A program made the position numbers and the translations under genes. The notes under the pieces are model-generated. The model did no database searches, was not told where the DNA came from, and worked only from the letters and a program-made list of their open reading frames with translations. Positions 1 through 5,763 of a DNA stretch of 22,560 bases are shown in pieces. Positions within the stretch are counted from its first letter, which is position 1. Every line of letters starts with the position of its first letter. Source of the DNA: a virus; IMG/VR virus record IMGVR_UViG_3300042540_000280, positions 1 through 22,560 of that record, one strand, 5' to 3'.

Positions 1-528
1 GCGGGGGCGGCCGATCTTCTGGCCGGCGGCGGTTTCCTTGCGGGCTTTCGCGGCGTTTTGCTCGCACGACGCCCTCGAGAAAATCCACACGCGGTCGGCC
101 GCCTTGCCGTCCCGGCCGTTGTGGACAGTTCGTCCGACGATGTCGCCGCGGCGGGCTGCCCGTGGGGGCCATGTCCAGTGGCATCCCATGATCTCGGCGG
201 CCTCGGCGCTGCCGATGGCGTCGTGGAAGTCGATCGGCGTTTTCAACGCCTTGAGCCGGCGCAGCTCGTCCGGCCGGAGGTCGACGTAGGATCGCGGACG
301 TCCCTTCTTCCGATCCCGCCTCGCCTCTTCGTAGTCGGCGTAGTCCTGGTCGCACTCCGCGAGTGAGTAGACCTGGAACGACCTCGCCTCGCCGCTGCCG
401 CTGACGGCCTTGATGGCCCGGCTGGTCAGCAAACCCTTCCTGACCATCACGGCCGGCTGCGTGAAATGGACACCCATCACGGCCGCGGCCTCCCACGACC
501 CAATCGCCTGGTCTTTCACAGTAGGCAT
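1..528 (-). CDS. Partial DNA-binding-like protein with duplicated HTH/GRPR modules
   Basis: This reading frame stays open to the left edge, giving 176 visible residues with the C-terminus missing. The ATG at 528 follows an AGGAG Shine-Dalgarno at the usual spacing. The protein contains two copies of one module about 96 residues apart. Copy 1 (about 9-79) begins IGSWEAAAVMG and copy 2 (about 105-176) begins IGSAEAAEIMG. Each continues with an aromatic/T/P turn and an R[KR]G segment, and ends in a basic tail with the AT-hook-like tetrapeptide GRPR (76-79 and 173-176). The Ala-Ala-x-x-Met-Gly pattern resembles a helix-turn-helix of excisionase or MerR type. It lies divergent from the integrase operon, so a regulator or excision factor is a reasonable inference. 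The exact family is not recognised, and more repeats may lie beyond the edge. Confidence 0.72.
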   Translation of the reverse strand, partial: MPTVKDQAIGSWEAAAVMGVHFTQPAVMVRKGLLTSRAIKAVSGSGEARSFQVYSLAECDQDYADYEEARRDRKKGRPRSYVDLRPDELRRLKALKTPIDFHDAIGSAEAAEIMGCHWTWPPRAARRGDIVGRTVHNGRDGKAADRVWIFSRASCEQNAAKARKETAAGQKIGRPR

Positions 529-571
529 TTCGACGTCTCCTTTGGGGACTAGGAAAGATAGGCAAGGCAGA

Positions 572-588
572 GTGTCCACTCGGGACAC
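572..588. promoter_or_regulatory. Operator-like palindrome 1
   Basis: GTGTCC and GGACAC form perfect 6-bp arms around a 5-bp centre. The site lies in the 170-bp divergent gap between the minus-strand HTH-like gene and the plus-strand integrase operon. It shares TCCACT with the second palindrome, centred about 44 bp away. This suggests a pair of sites for one regulator. It is an inference from symmetry and position only. Confidence 0.4.
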
Positions 589-615
589 GAGGCCCGTGAC
601 GCCCCTGGCCGCAGA

Positions 616-633
616 CTCCACTTGAAAGTGGAG
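616..633. promoter_or_regulatory. Operator-like palindrome 2
   Basis: CTCCACTT and AAGTGGAG form perfect 8-bp arms separated by GA. The site overlaps the -35 hexamer of the predicted plus-strand promoter (622-650), so a protein bound here would block the promoter. As RNA it would be a poor hairpin because the loop is only 2 nt, which favours a protein-binding site over a terminator. Confidence 0.45.
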
Positions 634-650
634 GATAGGGGATTCAGAAT
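622..650 (+). promoter_or_regulatory. Putative sigma-70-like promoter for the integrase operon
   Basis: TTGAAA (5 of 6 matches to the -35 consensus) is followed after exactly 17 bp by CAGAAT (4 of 6 matches to the -10 consensus). It lies 48 bp upstream of the GTG start of the 67-residue gene. The -35 falls inside palindrome 2. The -10 is imperfect, so the call is moderate. Confidence 0.4.
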
Positions 651-698
651 GTGACGGTGCCGAAAGGAATCGTACCACCACTGTGAAAGGAGTCTGCC

Positions 699-902
699 GT
701 GCCCTCCAGAAACGTCAGCGTAACCCTCAGTGTTTCCGAAATCCGCAGTCTCTTCGCCGCCGTCAACACCGCCGGAATGCTTTCAGCCGGCCGCGTGGCC
801 GACCGCGACGCGCTCGAGGGGACGCTCATGTCGGCGCTCGCGAAGCTCGAGGACGCCAGCGGCGTCGAGCGCGAAACCGTGGACGAATGGGCGATGTGCT
901 GA
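699..902 (+). CDS. Small hypothetical protein upstream of the integrase
   Basis: This 67-residue protein starts at GTG 699, preceded by AAAGGAG at a 6-nt spacing. That is one of the better ribosome binding sites in the window. It begins MPSRNVSVTLSVSEIRSLFAAV and continues with an acidic, mostly helical sequence ending VDEWAMC. It has no signal peptide, membrane segment or recognised catalytic motif. It is the first gene behind the predicted promoter at 622-650 and is probably co-transcribed with the integrase about 50 bp downstream. By position it could be an accessory recombination or regulatory protein, but the sequence does not show this. Overlapping frames in the same stretch are longer but lack a comparable ribosome binding site. 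Confidence 0.62.
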   Translation: MPSRNVSVTLSVSEIRSLFAAVNTAGMLSAGRVADRDALEGTLMSALAKLEDASGVERETVDEWAMC

Positions 903-912
903 AGGGGGGTTG

Positions 913-957
913 ATGACCGCCATTGGTGTGGCACCTTCCGGGGGAGCACTCCGATGA
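913..957 (+). CDS. Possible 14-residue leader peptide coupled to the integrase
   Basis: An ATG at 913 follows a purine-rich GAAGGGGGG and opens a 14-codon frame (MTAIGVAPSGGALR). Its TGA overlaps the integrase ATG as ATGA at 954-957. Such an overlap is typical of translational coupling, so this frame could meter integrase translation. It may also be chance, since the integrase has its own GGGGGAG sequence upstream. Confidence 0.3.
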   Translation: MTAIGVAPSGGALR

Positions 958-1823
958 CGCTCCGTAGCTTTCTTGACGACTACTACGCTCCCATGCGTGG
1001 CATCAGCGACCGCACGCTGCGGTTGTACGGATTCACCCTGGCCGCATTCGGCGAGTTCTTGGGCCACGAGCCGACTCTGGAAGACCTCGACCCGCTGGTG
1101 GTCGCCAGGTTCCTCTCGTGGCGCCTCCGCGACCGGGAGCCGGGGACGGCCGCCAAGGATCGGGCGCAGCTCCGCGCCCTCTGGCAACTGGCCTGGGACG
1201 AGGCCATCCCCGGCGTGAAGCGTGGCCCGTCGGCCAGCCTTCGACGAATCGTCGTGCCGGAGCGTGTGCCGGAGGCGTGGCTGACCGACGAGATGCGGCG
1301 GCTGGTGGCGGCGGCCGGCGAGGAGCGCGGCCTCGTCGATGGCGTCGATGCCGCCGGCTATTGGCGGGCGCTGCTACTGGTCACCTACGACACCGCGGAG
1401 CGCATCTCGGCGGTCTTGAGCCTCAAGTTCCGCGACGTCCACGACGGGATGGTTCACTTCCGCGCCGAGGGCCGCAAAGGCCACCGCAGGGACATCACGC
1501 GCTCGATCAAGCCGGAGACTCAAGCCGCGATCGCGGCGATCTCGACGCCTCCTCGAGACGTCGTTTTCCCGTGGGGGCGGGCCGTCAGCACGCTCTACCA
1601 CCACCTTGACCGCGTCCTGAAGCGGGCTGGCCTGCCGGTAGATCGCCGCAGCAAGTTCCACCGCATCCGCCGGACGGCGGCTTCGTACTACGAGGCTGCG
1701 GGCGGCGATGCCCAGGAACTGCTCGACCACTCGTCGCCGGCCCTGAAGCGGAAGAGCTACATCGACCCCAGGATCACCGGGGCCGGCGCCGACGCCGCGG
1801 CTAAGATTCCGCGGGTGGGCTGA
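954..1823 (+). CDS. int: Tyrosine recombinase / phage integrase
   Basis: This 289-residue protein has the two-domain form of site-specific tyrosine recombinases, which cut and rejoin attP and attB through a covalent 3'-phosphotyrosine. Residues 1 to about 90 resemble the SAM-like core-binding domain (SDRTLRLYGFTLAAFGEFL). The catalytic domain has the full expected set: Arg150 in AERISAVLSL, Lys175 in the beta hairpin RKGHRR, His236 and Arg239 in FHRIRRTAAS, His259 in LLDHSS, and the nucleophile Tyr269 in KSYIDP. No arm-type DNA-binding domain is evident at the N-terminus, so it is a short integrase. The ATG at 954 follows GGGGGAG. It is the only clearly identifiable plus-strand enzyme, and it ends convergently with a 23-bp overlap into the last late gene. 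Function is confident; the target site is unknown. Confidence 0.95.
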   Translation: MTLRSFLDDYYAPMRGISDRTLRLYGFTLAAFGEFLGHEPTLEDLDPLVVARFLSWRLRDREPGTAAKDRAQLRALWQLAWDEAIPGVKRGPSASLRRIVVPERVPEAWLTDEMRRLVAAAGEERGLVDGVDAAGYWRALLLVTYDTAERISAVLSLKFRDVHDGMVHFRAEGRKGHRRDITRSIKPETQAAIAAISTPPRDVVFPWGRAVSTLYHHLDRVLKRAGLPVDRRSKFHRIRRTAASYYEAAGGDAQELLDHSSPALKRKSYIDPRITGAGADAAAKIPRVG

Positions 1824-2115
1824 CCACCAACCCCGCCACCTCGCTCATCGGCACCACCTCCACCTGCGCCATGATCTCAGGCGTCATGTAGGCGAACGCC
1901 TGCGCGAGAATCCCGCCCTCGCCGACCTCCGAGAGAACGTCGCCGCACAGCATCCAGCGACCGTCGCTCAACTGCCGACCCGCCGGAACGTGACGCGGAT
2001 CGCCATGCTCCTCCTGCACGCCGTACAGCGTGACGGCGACCTCGTAGGAGTAGACGAGCGCGAGGTCGCGGCACTCGGCGTAGGGCAGCGGGAGGGTGAG
2101 GTCAGAGAGCCACAT
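1801..2115 (-). CDS. Hypothetical protein, last gene of the late operon
   Basis: This 104-residue protein begins MWLSDLTLPLPYAECRDLAL. The start is the ATG at 2115, which overlaps the stop of the LamG gene as TGATG and has AAGGA just upstream. A longer frame to 2220 would run inside the LamG gene and is not needed. The sequence is acidic and mixed alpha/beta, has an internal DGRWMLCGDV segment, and lacks a membrane span or known motif. Its 3' end overlaps the integrase 3' end by 23 bp on the opposite strand. Being coupled to the adhesin gene, it could be a fibre chaperone or accessory protein, but that is position-based inference. Confidence 0.7.
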   Translation of the reverse strand: MWLSDLTLPLPYAECRDLALVYSYEVAVTLYGVQEEHGDPRHVPAGRQLSDGRWMLCGDVLSEVGEGGILAQAFAYMTPEIMAQVEVVPMSEVAGLVVSPPAES

Positions 2116-3806
2116 CACACGTTCCTTGAGAGGGCGGTTTGGAACGCCTGCATGGCGGTTCGGTAGGACGCCGCCTGCGCGGATGTCAGGCCCAGACCGA
2201 TTGAATAGGCCGCAATCCATGAGTTATGCCATCTGTCTACTGTGCCATTTCTATTTGCGGCGAAGACAGCAAAGGCGGCGGTCGAAGTAGCAGGCGTGAT
2301 CGTAGTCGTATTTGTGGCGACGACGCTGCCGTTGTGATAGTGCGTCAGCGAAGACGCCGACTCTCGCGACAAGATTCTGTGCCCTGCGGAGCCATGACCG
2401 TTCGCCGCAAGCGACTGCGATGCGCCCTGAAGTCCCCCGTAGTTCCCAATAACATTCGCCGTTGAGAACGAATCCGTCCCGAGATAGAACCGATTTGACG
2501 CTGTTGCGTCGTTCGCACCCATGTAGTAGCGGTTGGCGTCCACGCCGCTGCTCTGCCCGTGATACACAGACAGGTGGCCGCTAGAAGCAGTGCCCATGTC
2601 GTTCACCGACAGCCCGGTGTTCAGGTACTTGCTCGTCCCGTTCCCGGTCAGCCCGCCGCCTGCCCCCGTCTCGTTGTAGTCGCCGCTGACGAACGGCCCC
2701 ACGTTGGTGTCCACCGCGCCGCCGTACTTGATTCCAAGACTCGTCGGCCCGGTGTAGAGCGGAACGAGGCAGGCATTGAGCCCAGTGCCAGCAAACAGGT
2801 TCAAGCGGAAGAACCTGTCGCGGATACCGGCCGCGTCGATAGCGTCGCAGAACGCATTGACCGCGCTCGCCGTGCTGGCACTCACCGTGCCGCCGTTGCC
2901 ATAGACGCGGTCGATCCAATCCTGCGCATCTACGTTGCTGACGACCGGCGCACCAGCCAGCGCCACGCTCCACTTGCGCGCGAGGTAAAGTTCAACCCTT
3001 CGCCGCTCCCTGTCAGGAAGGTATCGCGAGTAGGCGATCACCTCTGCGATGCGACCGTTGAGAAAGACGGTTGGCGAGTTGATTCCCCCTGCCGCTTGGT
3101 TGTTTCGCCGCGCACCCAGCGTGATGTTAGACCAGCCGCCGCAGTTGAATCTGTTTGTCCCGGCCATCCCCCTTCCGCTGGCCCACGCCTGCTTGCGGAT
3201 CGCTGACGCAGTTGCAGAATGCGACAAGCACTGCGAGGCAACGTGCGGGACGTTCGCAGTGATGTCTCCGCCTGCACCGGAGCGGCCTTGAAGGTCTACG
3301 TTTGTAAACGAACGAGTTGTGTCTGCGGCGTAAGTCGGCAAGCCAGACGCTGCGACTTGAAGGCCAGCGATGTTGGCAAAGCCCGTCAGGTTCTGCGCCT
3401 GCGCGTTCGTTGTGTCTCCTCCATGGCTGAACTCATAAGTGATTCCGCCGGTCAGTGAGTTTTGCTGATGCACCGTCAGGATCGACAGGTCGTCCGAAGT
3501 CAGTCCCGGCTGTCTCCAGATGTTGTCGTCGGTGCCGTCGAAGTTCAGGCAGGGCTTGGACGAGATGCCGGTCAGGTTGAGCGTCGGCCTGCTGGCGGCG
3601 ATGCCTTGCGTGAGGTGTCGTCCGTTCCCACTCTTGTCCCCCCAGTACCCCACCGGATCGCTGGTCGCGGTGGCGGGAGCTGTGCCGTCGCTGTTCTGGA
3701 ACAGCGTGGACGAATCGCTCGCGTCCAGCCACAGCGCGAGGCCGCTGATCTGTCGCGGGTTGAATCCGCTGCTCGCCGGTCGGAGGGTGCGTGGGGAGAG
3801 GGGCAT
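2115..3806 (-). CDS. LamG-type (concanavalin A-like) phage adhesin / tail fibre protein
   Basis: This 563-residue protein contains a recognisable LamG-like jelly-roll. It opens near residue 20 with ISGLALWLDASD, continues with a W-x-D-K-S-G-N-G turn (about 55-62) and ASRPTLN (71-77), and closes with NGRIAEVIAYSRYLPDRE (250-267) followed by an amphipathic helix VELYLARKW. This form is common in phage and bacterial surface-binding proteins that recognise glycans. A second half, from about residue 290, starts DWIDRVYGNGG and has its own FFRLNLFAG and YLNTGLSV segments, suggesting a second lectin-like domain. The Ser/Thr/Asn/Gly-rich composition suits an exposed fibre. It overlaps the preceding small fibre-like gene as TGATG. 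It is probably a receptor-binding component; the glycan target is unknown. Confidence 0.75.
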   Translation of the reverse strand: MPLSPRTLRPASSGFNPRQISGLALWLDASDSSTLFQNSDGTAPATATSDPVGYWGDKSGNGRHLTQGIAASRPTLNLTGISSKPCLNFDGTDDNIWRQPGLTSDDLSILTVHQQNSLTGGITYEFSHGGDTTNAQAQNLTGFANIAGLQVAASGLPTYAADTTRSFTNVDLQGRSGAGGDITANVPHVASQCLSHSATASAIRKQAWASGRGMAGTNRFNCGGWSNITLGARRNNQAAGGINSPTVFLNGRIAEVIAYSRYLPDRERRRVELYLARKWSVALAGAPVVSNVDAQDWIDRVYGNGGTVSASTASAVNAFCDAIDAAGIRDRFFRLNLFAGTGLNACLVPLYTGPTSLGIKYGGAVDTNVGPFVSGDYNETGAGGGLTGNGTSKYLNTGLSVNDMGTASSGHLSVYHGQSSGVDANRYYMGANDATASNRFYLGTDSFSTANVIGNYGGLQGASQSLAANGHGSAGHRILSRESASSLTHYHNGSVVATNTTTITPATSTAAFAVFAANRNGTVDRWHNSWIAAYSIGLGLTSAQAASYRTAMQAFQTALSRNV

Positions 3807-4078
3807 CAGGAAATCTCGTAGGCAGTGAGTATGCCGTTGGTAAACGTGAGTAGATGCGATGAACCAAGGCCGTTGTCGAAGATGCTGATGACCCCGGTGT
3901 ATCCGCCGGGGATGGACTTCACCGACCCGTCCGCCGACTTGTAGAGCATTTTCCCGTCGGCCGAGTTGAGCGCGACCTCGCCCGTTCGCAGGCCGGCAGC
4001 GCCGATCGACTCAAGTGGAGTCGCGGAGTGCTTCAGCCGCACCTTGCCGCCGGTTGTCGAAGAGTCTTTCCACGGCAT
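3806..4078 (-). CDS. Small fibre-like structural protein
   Basis: This 90-residue protein contains GEVALNSADGKMLYKSADG (about 33-51). That resembles the beta-hairpin seen at the N-terminus of many phage tail fibres and tropism determinants (GE-x-A-x-N-x-x-DGKLYYK pattern). The remainder is beta-rich and ends LLTFTNGILTAYEIS. It has no signal peptide or membrane segment. It lies 3 bp after the holin-like gene and overlaps the LamG adhesin as TGATG. The pair looks like an attachment module, perhaps with this protein as fibre base or adaptor. The fibre link rests on one motif plus position. Confidence 0.65.
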   Translation of the reverse strand: MPWKDSSTTGGKVRLKHSATPLESIGAAGLRTGEVALNSADGKMLYKSADGSVKSIPGGYTGVISIFDNGLGSSHLLTFTNGILTAYEIS

Positions 4079-4081
4079 CGC

Positions 4082-4327
4082 TTAGTTCTCCGGCTTTGCG
4101 TGGCTCTTGGGCTGAAGGGCGTACAAGAGCCTCGTCTGCTCGTTGACCGCCTCGGCGATCTCTTTCTGGCTGTCGGCGATCGTCTTCAGGAACGTCGCGT
4201 GCTGGTCAACGAGAGGAACCAAAACGTCCTGCCTCAAGACGTACCCAGCCGCCAGCGCCACAAGGGTCGGAAAACCCCACCGCTCGATGATGGTCTTGAG
4301 CGTCTCGCTCACCTCTGCACCGCTCAT
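4082..4327 (-). CDS. Small single-span membrane protein, holin-like candidate
   Basis: This 81-residue protein has one hydrophobic stretch (about residues 17-38, including FPTLVALAAGYVL). After it comes a polar helix with heptad character (about 43-70, ATFLKTIADSQKEIAEAV) and a charged tail. The ATG at 4327 lies 2 nt after the stop of the upstream gene; an in-frame ATG at 4354 lies inside that gene and was not used. Small one-span proteins with a charged coiled tail are common phage holins or holin accessories, which form lesions in the inner membrane. No endolysin is adjacent, so the holin role is tentative. It could instead be another small membrane-anchored phage protein. Confidence 0.6.
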   Translation of the reverse strand: MSGAEVSETLKTIIERWGFPTLVALAAGYVLRQDVLVPLVDQHATFLKTIADSQKEIAEAVNEQTRLLYALQPKSHAKPEN

Positions 4328-4329
4328 CG

Positions 4330-4686
4330 TCAGGTCTTCATCGTCACGATGCACACCGCTGCCGTCGCGGCGGCCTGACCGGCGACCAGCCGGATCGCGC
4401 CGGCGCCATAGCAGGCATCCGGCAGGGCGTAGACCCGCGCCTCAGTCGTGGACGGAGCCAGGGTGATGTCGGCCGCCGACCCGCTTGAGTCGTACAGACG
4501 GCCGAACGTGCCGACCGTGGCGTCGGAGGCCCAGACCTGAATGCTGGTGGCGGCCGTCGAGACGGTGCCCATCTCGATCGTCCCGCCGGCAACGTCGTCC
4601 CAGCGGAGGGTGGTGGCGGCGGCTACGGCCGTCGAGAGCGTGACGCCGATCGCCTTGAACTTACGTCGAATCTTCGGCTCGGACAT
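4330..4686 (-). CDS. Beta-rich phage structural protein, hypothetical
   Basis: This 118-residue protein starts MSEPKIRRKFKAIG at ATG 4686, behind a perfect AAGGAGGT Shine-Dalgarno at 8-nt spacing. An upstream in-frame ATG at 4728 lacks such a site. The sequence is rich in Ala, Thr, Ser and Val with alternating beta pattern (TIEMGTVSTAATSIQVWAS), typical of small virion beta-sandwich proteins. It broadly resembles the 147-residue protein next to the capsid, but not enough to assert homology. Its strong independent ribosome binding site, after a 52-bp gap, suggests it is made in more than trace amounts. The exact role is unknown. Confidence 0.65.
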   Translation of the reverse strand: MSEPKIRRKFKAIGVTLSTAVAAATTLRWDDVAGGTIEMGTVSTAATSIQVWASDATVGTFGRLYDSSGSAADITLAPSTTEARVYALPDACYGAGAIRLVAGQAAATAAVCIVTMKT

Positions 4687-4723
4687 GGCTGCGCACCTCC
4701 TTGTGCATTGCGGGCCTCTGGGG

Positions 4724-4735
4724 GCCACTCGTGGC
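4724..4735 (-). other. Short inverted repeat in the gap after the kinase gene
   Basis: GCCAC and GTGGC form perfect 5-bp arms around TC within the 52-bp gap between the dNMP kinase stop and the next gene. There is no T-run, so it is not a clear terminator. This is one of the few real gaps in the operon. Confidence 0.2.
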
Positions 4736-4738
4736 GTG

Positions 4739-5284
4739 TCACAGGTACTCTTTCATTGTAGCCTTCACGGCCTCGACGAGTTCGTCCATCTGGTAGGCGT
4801 TGACGATCGTCGCATCGACGAGATCGTCGCTGACGCCGGCCTCGCTTGAGTGCCGCATCGTCTCGCCGGCAACGCACCCCGACGGCCGCACGACTCGGAC
4901 GATCTTCCCTCCAGCCTCGCGGATCGCCGCCGCCTCGTTGTCGAAGCGGACGTCTGGGACGACGACGCGACGAAAGCCTGCCCTCAGATTCACCGCGGCG
5001 CGCCGCAGGCAGATTTTGACCCATATGTCCTCGCCGATGACCTGACGGCCCCACTCAGTCCCCAGCGTCTGGAGGAGCCGGCGGGGAGACTGCCCGACCC
5101 AGTCGATCGTCTGCTCCTTCTTGCCGCGGTCGACCAGGTCAGCCTCGGGGATGCCGAACATGGCCGACAGCGCCTTGTAGAGGGGGTCGGCCAGCGGGAT
5201 CGTCACCCCCAGCCCGTCGCCGCAGAGGATGTCGGCTACCGTCGTCTTCCCTGCCCCGGCGGGGCCGCAAATGCCAATGATCAT
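4739..5284 (-). CDS. Deoxynucleoside monophosphate kinase-like P-loop protein
   Basis: This 181-residue protein starts MIIGICGPAGAGKTT, giving a Walker A P-loop at residues 7-14. It continues with SPRRLLQTLGTEWGR (66-80) and a DVRFDNE segment (111-117) followed by an A-x-x-I-R-x-x-G-G helix. These features match phage dNMP kinases of the T4 gp1 type, which phosphorylate dNMPs to dNDPs in the cytoplasm for phage DNA synthesis. The length is close to the usual size of short members. The start overlaps the deaminase stop as ATGA, so the two are coupled and likely act in the same nucleotide pathway. Substrate specificity cannot be read from the sequence; a related small adenylate or shikimate kinase fold is the alternative. 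Confidence 0.85.
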   Translation of the reverse strand: MIIGICGPAGAGKTTVADILCGDGLGVTIPLADPLYKALSAMFGIPEADLVDRGKKEQTIDWVGQSPRRLLQTLGTEWGRQVIGEDIWVKICLRRAAVNLRAGFRRVVVPDVRFDNEAAAIREAGGKIVRVVRPSGCVAGETMRHSSEAGVSDDLVDATIVNAYQMDELVEAVKATMKEYL

Positions 5285-5763
5285 AGGTGCAAGTCTCTCC
5301 CGTCAAAGGTGATCGTCACATCCAGCTTGTCGGCGATCCACCGCGTGTTGACGCCGGCCTCGCGGAGCATCCGCTCGCCATCCTCGACGGCCCCCAGCCA
5401 CCGGGCGGGCGTCGCCTGGCGGGCGTGCAGGCTGCCGACGACGCTCTTGATGCCTGAGCAGATGATCGCCCTGGCGCAGTCGGGGCAGGCGAACCAGACG
5501 ACGTACAGCGTGGCGCCGTCCGTCCGCAGCCCGCACCGGCCGGCCTCGTAGATGACGCCGCGTTCGGCGTGCTCGATGTAGCGGTACTTCGCCGGCGGTT
5601 CGAGCCTTTCCCCGCTTGCCCAGCGGCGAATCGGGTAGGCATTCGCCGCAACGACCGTCCCTCGCCTCGCCACCAGGATGGCGCCGTTCTGCGTCCTGGG
5701 GTCTTGGCTCGCCGACTTCGCCGTGCCGGCGGCCACGCGGAGGAAGTGGAGGTCGCTGCTCAT
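5281..5763 (-). CDS. dCMP deaminase-like zinc protein
   Basis: This 160-residue protein has the zinc site of the cytidine/deoxycytidylate deaminase superfamily: HAE at 65-67 and CPDC at 93-96 (Cys93, Cys96), in the context YVVWFACPDCARAIICSGI. The family converts dCMP to dUMP and so supplies the dTMP precursor. The residue before the first cysteine is Ala92, where the family normally has Pro (PCxxC). The His, Glu and both Cys are present, so activity is plausible. The C-terminal part (ARWLGAVEDGERMLREAGV) fits the phage deaminase pattern. The ATG at 5763 overlaps the phosphoesterase stop as ATGA; the longer frame to 5979 lies inside that gene and is rejected. The stop overlaps the kinase start. 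Confidence 0.85.
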   Translation of the reverse strand: MSSDLHFLRVAAGTAKSASQDPRTQNGAILVARRGTVVAANAYPIRRWASGERLEPPAKYRYIEHAERGVIYEAGRCGLRTDGATLYVVWFACPDCARAIICSGIKSVVGSLHARQATPARWLGAVEDGERMLREAGVNTRWIADKLDVTITFDGRDLHL

